NCBI RefSeq assembly: GCF_023573145.1
Contig: NZ_CP097635.1
Location: 2,480,001-2,544,000, forward strand
Direction of reading: 5' to 3'
Length of the DNA stretch: 64,000 nt
Source of the DNA: Aquincola tertiaricarbonis
Lineage (GTDB): Bacteria; Pseudomonadota; Gammaproteobacteria; Burkholderiales; Burkholderiaceae_C
In this document: in pieces, positions 61,098-64,000 of the stretch
How the letters are laid out: every line of letters starts with the position of its first letter
Position numbering within the stretch: the stretch's first letter is position 1
Notes under the pieces: model-generated
Seen by the model: the letters and a program-made list of their open reading frames with translations, nothing else
The model's database searches: none
What the model was told of the DNA's origin: nothing
Translations under genes and position numbers: made by a program

Positions 61098-62473
61098 ACC
61101 GGCACCTCGACCCGGCAAGGCAGGGCCACCCGCACCGTGGTGCCGGCGCCGGGGGCGCTGTCCACCCGCACCTGGCCGCCCAGGCCGTGCACCCGCTCGC
61201 GCATGCCGGCCAGGCCGTAGCCGCTGCCGGCGGCGGGCAGGTCGAAGCCCTGGCCGTCGTCGCGCACCACCAGTTCCACCTGCTCGGCGTCCGGGCCCAG
61301 CCGCCCCAGCCTCATCACCACGAAGCCGGGCCTGGCATGGCGCAGCGCATTGGTCAGGCACTCCTGCGCCGCGCGGTACAGCGTCATCGCCACCTCCTCG
61401 TCCAGCTCGCCGAGTTCGTCGTCCTCGATGGCGGTGGCAAACACGATGTGCGGATTGCGGCTGCGCCACTGCTCGGCCAAGTCGCGCAGCGCGGCGGGCA
61501 GGCCCAGCTGGTCCAGCGCATCGGGCCGCAGCCGGTGCAGCATGTCGCGCACCAGCGCCATGGTCTGGCGGCACACCGCCGCGATGGCGCTGCCGCCGTG
61601 GCGCGCGCTGGCCAGGTCGCCAGCGCGTTCGATGGCGGCGGCCTCCACGCTCATCGCGGTGAGCGACTGGCCGATCTCGTCGTGCAGGTCGCGCGCCAGC
61701 GCCTTGCGCTCGTCCTCCTGCAGCCGCACGATGCGCTGCGTGAGGCGGCGGTTGTCGGTGATGGTCTGCTGCAGCTGGTCGGCCATGGTGTTGAAGTGAT
61801 GGCCGATGCGGGCCAGCTCCGGCAGGTCGAAGGCCGGCAGCCGGGTGGCCAGGCTGCCTTGTTCCAGCCGCACCAGCGCCTGCAGGATCTGCCGCACCGG
61901 CGCCAGCGCGCGGCCCACGGCCCAGTACACCGCGCCGTTGATCAGCACGAACAGCCCGGCGATCAGCGCCAGCTGGCCGGCGGCATCGGACCAGATCTCG
62001 GCAATCTCGGCCGTGGGGTCGGGCGTGATGCGCAGCCAGCCCACCGCCTGCCCGCTGAAGAACACCGGCCGCGACACCTGCGCCGCCGCCTCGTTGGCGC
62101 CCAGCAAGCGCTCGAACCAGGCCGGTGCCCGCTCGGGTGGTGCCTCGTCGGCGCGGCGGTTGCTGTCGATCAGCCGGCCCTGCGGATCGACGAACTCGAT
62201 GCGCAGGTGCCGCAGGTTGCCCAGGTTGTGCAGGTTGAAGACCGAGCGGCGTGCATGCCGCTCCACCCGCAGCGGGGCGTAGTGGTCGCGGTAGTAGGCC
62301 AGCTCGGCATCGATCATGTGCAGGGCCAGGCTGGCGGCCGAGGCCACCTCGGCCTGCACGTCACTGCGGGCGTTGTGCACCGTGATCAGCGCACTGGTGC
62401 CCAGCACGCCGGTCAGCAGGGCCGAGATCAGCAGGCTGAGCCGCAGTTGCAGGCTCAGGCGCGACAGCCACAC
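61094..62473 (-). CDS. HisKA_3 (UhpB/NarX-type) sensor histidine kinase
   Basis: 459 residues from a GTG at 62473 (CCAGGTG upstream). Helices TM1 (LLISALLTGVLGTSALI) and TM2 (LALIAGLFVLINGAVYW) flank a periplasmic sensor of about 130 residues. HAMP follows. Phosphoacceptor: DERKALARDLHDEIGQSLTA. ATPase: AAQECLTNALRHARPG, VVRDDGQGFDLP, GYGLAGMRERV. It transfers phosphate to the co-encoded NarL-type regulator. The periplasmic domain has no recognised ligand motif. Confidence 0.95.
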   Translation of the reverse strand: MWLSRLSLQLRLSLLISALLTGVLGTSALITVHNARSDVQAEVASAASLALHMIDAELAYYRDHYAPLRVERHARRSVFNLHNLGNLRHLRIEFVDPQGRLIDSNRRADEAPPERAPAWFERLLGANEAAAQVSRPVFFSGQAVGWLRITPDPTAEIAEIWSDAAGQLALIAGLFVLINGAVYWAVGRALAPVRQILQALVRLEQGSLATRLPAFDLPELARIGHHFNTMADQLQQTITDNRRLTQRIVRLQEDERKALARDLHDEIGQSLTAMSVEAAAIERAGDLASARHGGSAIAAVCRQTMALVRDMLHRLRPDALDQLGLPAALRDLAEQWRSRNPHIVFATAIEDDELGELDEEVAMTLYRAAQECLTNALRHARPGFVVMRLGRLGPDAEQVELVVRDDGQGFDLPAAGSGYGLAGMRERVHGLGGQVRVDSAPGAGTTVRVALPCRVEVPV

Positions 62474-62536
62474 CGCCGCACCTGGCAGGAAGAAAAGTCA
62501 CGGTGGCCGCATGGGCGGCGGCCACCGTGGAAAGTG

Positions 62537-62797
62537 TCAGTGCAGCCATGGCGCACAGACATCGATGAACCGGAAGGCACCTGGGGTGCGCTGCGATGGG
62601 GGATCGCCATGGCCCATGCTGGCAGGTTGGGCGGCACTTGCACACGGAATATTTCCCGGCGTGAAAGTGATCCGCCCACCCCCGGCCTGCCGGCCGCCTC
62701 GCACGGGCAGCCGCGGCAGCGGACTGCCGCAGCTGGGGCAGTGGTCGACCAATGAACTGACGACCTGGGTGCAGTGATGGCAACGGCGCAGTCCCAT
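62537..62797 (-). CDS. Small zinc-ribbon protein
   Basis: 86 residues. The ATG at 62797 has a strong TCAGGAGAG site six bases upstream. The N-terminal half holds a zinc ribbon: RRCHHCTQVV and DHCPSCGSPLP. The C-terminal half is Gly/Pro-rich without features. Single zinc ribbons of this type occur in many uncharacterised proteins. It is upstream of the kinase gene on the same strand with a 63-base gap. The ribosome site and the CxxC pairs support it as real. Confidence 0.6.
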   Translation of the reverse strand: MGLRRCHHCTQVVSSLVDHCPSCGSPLPRLPVRGGRQAGGGRITFTPGNIPCASAAQPASMGHGDPPSQRTPGAFRFIDVCAPWLH

Positions 62798-62829
62798 GAC
62801 AGCTCTCCTGACGGGGTTTGTTCATGCTC

Positions 62830-64000
62830 TCAGGGGCCGAACGGCGCGATGAAGCCGCCGGCCAGGCCCACGGTGCGGTCCGCCGGCAGGCCGGCGGTGC
62901 CCTGTTCGCGCAGCGTGGTGGCGCTGAACTGCACCGTGCGTTCACCATTGGCATCGGGCATGCCCACCGTGATGCCGCTGCAGGCGCTGCCGCTGCAGGC
63001 GTAGCGCGGGCCGTTGAAGGCATCGAAAAAGGCATAGGCCACCGTGCCACCGGGCGTCAGCGCCACCACCACGCTGTTGCCGCTGGCGAACGAGCCGGCG
63101 CCATCGCTCAGCAGGCCGGCGGCGCTGAACACCAGGTTGCCGTCGGCATCCAGCGAAGTGGAGCGCAGCTGGAAGCCCTGCGCATCGTCAGGGTCGCACA
63201 CCGTCACCGGCGTGGCCGATTCGCTGGTGGTGGCCGTGGTCACCGGGGCGCCGGCGGCACAGGCCACCGGCAGCAGCGGCAGCGCCGAAGGGTCGCTGAC
63301 GTGGTAGCCGGTGAAGCTGCCATCCACGGTGATGGACGCGGTGGTCGACAGGCTGCCGTCGGCCAGCACCGCCGGCAGCACCGCCCGCTCCAGGCGGATG
63401 GGCCGCAGCACCACCGGCACGCCCAGGCTGGTGTCGGTGGTGGCCGGGCCCACGGTGATGCGGCTGCAGCCGCCGTCACGGCATTGGTAGCGGGCCACCG
63501 GCAGGCCGGTGTCCGGGTCGGTGGTGTAGACCAGCGCGCGCAGCACCGTGTCGCCCTGCAGCACCAGCTCAATCGAGGGACCGCCCGCGCCGTCGCTGAA
63601 GGTATAGGTGCGCCGGGTGCTGCCGCTGGCCTGGCTGAAGCCCGAGGCGCCAAGGCCGAACTCGTCGGGCGAGGTGCACCAGCCGGCCGCGGTGAGCGCG
63701 GCTTCGTCGATCAGGTAGAAGCGGTTGGTGGTGCAGGCCAGCGCCGGCAGCTCGATGCCGGGGATGGCGGTGCGCAGGCTGCCGCTGAGCGTGAGCGTGC
63801 CGCTGCCGGCGCTGAGCACGGTGCCGGCCAGGCCGATGTCCTGCGTTCGGTCGCCGGCCGGCGTGCCCACGGTGACGCCGTTGCACGCGCTGCCGCTGCA
63901 ACGGGCCACGCTGCCTTCGGCCGTGGCCAGCTGCAGGTCCACCACCACGGCGCCGCGCAGCCGCAGCGTCAGTACGTCGCCATGGCGGTTGGTGAAGCCC
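62830..64000 (-). CDS. C-terminal part of a repeat protein with Cys-x4-Cys/TVG motifs, 5' end outside window
   Basis: The frame is open to the right edge (at least 389 residues present), so the start and any signal peptide are outside. Family not recognised. Three copies of a motif: CSGSACNGVTVGTP, CRDGGCSRITVGPA and CSGSACSGITVGMP, each C-x4-C-(N/S)-x-(V/I)-TVG, spaced by about 115-150 residues and followed by a beta-rich block with 'RTVQFSATTL'-type strands. A fourth Cys pair occurs between them (ALACTTNRFYLIDEAALTAAGW). It is probably a secreted beta-sheet protein with disulfides in each repeat. It ends AGGFIAPFGP, without any sorting motif. No catalytic residues are seen. Confidence 0.75.
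   Translation of the reverse strand, partial: GFTNRHGDVLTLRLRGAVVVDLQLATAEGSVARCSGSACNGVTVGTPAGDRTQDIGLAGTVLSAGSGTLTLSGSLRTAIPGIELPALACTTNRFYLIDEAALTAAGWCTSPDEFGLGASGFSQASGSTRRTYTFSDGAGGPSIELVLQGDTVLRALVYTTDPDTGLPVARYQCRDGGCSRITVGPATTDTSLGVPVVLRPIRLERAVLPAVLADGSLSTTASITVDGSFTGYHVSDPSALPLLPVACAAGAPVTTATTSESATPVTVCDPDDAQGFQLRSTSLDADGNLVFSAAGLLSDGAGSFASGNSVVVALTPGGTVAYAFFDAFNGPRYACSGSACSGITVGMPDANGERTVQFSATTLREQGTAGLPADRTVGLAGGFIAPFGP

Overview
This is a chromosomal window of very GC-rich DNA from a motile, aerobic Gram-negative bacterium. It looks like a betaproteobacterium of the order Burkholderiales, Rubrivivax/Leptothrix/Aquincola-like. The order is inferred from the mix of families: PEP-CTERM proteins with an EpsA-type regulator, a Bug/TctC binding protein, TcuA/TcuB, Tat-exported phospholipase C, ESPR-type autotransporter and many MHYT/GGDEF/EAL proteins. 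The genus is a guess. No tRNA, rRNA, insertion sequence, prophage or CRISPR array was seen. Genes are dense, with GC-rich third positions, so long antisense 'shadow' ORFs are everywhere and were left out.

Layout. (1) 1-8029, minus strand: a two-partner secretion pair, with a ShlB/FhaC-type outer-membrane transporter followed by a giant FHA-like exoprotein that runs off the left edge. (2) 8098-15000: a PEP-CTERM surface-protein locus with three PEP-CTERM proteins (two are paralogues), a PstS-like periplasmic binding protein between the paralogues, a LuxR-type EpsA regulator, and a subtilisin with a Gly-rich C-terminal sorting tail. (3) 15041-18393: a Tat-exported PLP enzyme, a RidA-fold lipoprotein and a haloperoxidase-type alpha/beta hydrolase. 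(4) 18425-34497: signalling and adhesion, with two c-di-GMP proteins, a DUF2878-like membrane protein, a chemoreceptor, a 2479-aa ESPR autotransporter, and a second chemoreceptor in an operon with a free periplasmic four-helix-bundle protein. Both chemoreceptor units have near-perfect sigma-28 (FliA) promoters. (5) 34704-43198: a small-ORF/RRM RNA-binding unit, LysR/SnoaL with a truncated SDR fragment, a phosphocholine-specific phospholipase C, a 1074-aa membrane protein of unknown function and a META-domain lipoprotein. (6) 43302-47910: LysR-TcuA-TcuB-Bug, a tricarballylate/citrate-type oxidation cluster. (7) 48036-52344: an MHYT-GGDEF-EAL protein and a QseBC-like two-component system. (8) 52366-56627: a tightly coupled five-gene operon (thermostable-hemolysin-family protein, AMP-forming acyl ligase, haem-oxygenase-like di-iron oxidase, SDR, TPR protein) that looks like an uncharacterised small-molecule pathway. 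(9) 57095-62797: AraC regulator, copper amine oxidase, a NarL/UhpB-type two-component pair and a small zinc-ribbon protein. (10) 62830-64000: the C-terminal part of a protein with repeated Cys-x4-Cys / TVG motifs, cut by the right edge.

Together the window describes a surface-attached yet motile lifestyle: large adhesins, EPS-associated PEP-CTERM proteins, c-di-GMP turnover and chemotaxis, plus amine, tricarboxylate and phospholipid scavenging. The best candidate for an undescribed system is the five-gene operon at 52366-56627. The periplasmic sensor/chemoreceptor pair at 32481-34579 is a good second.
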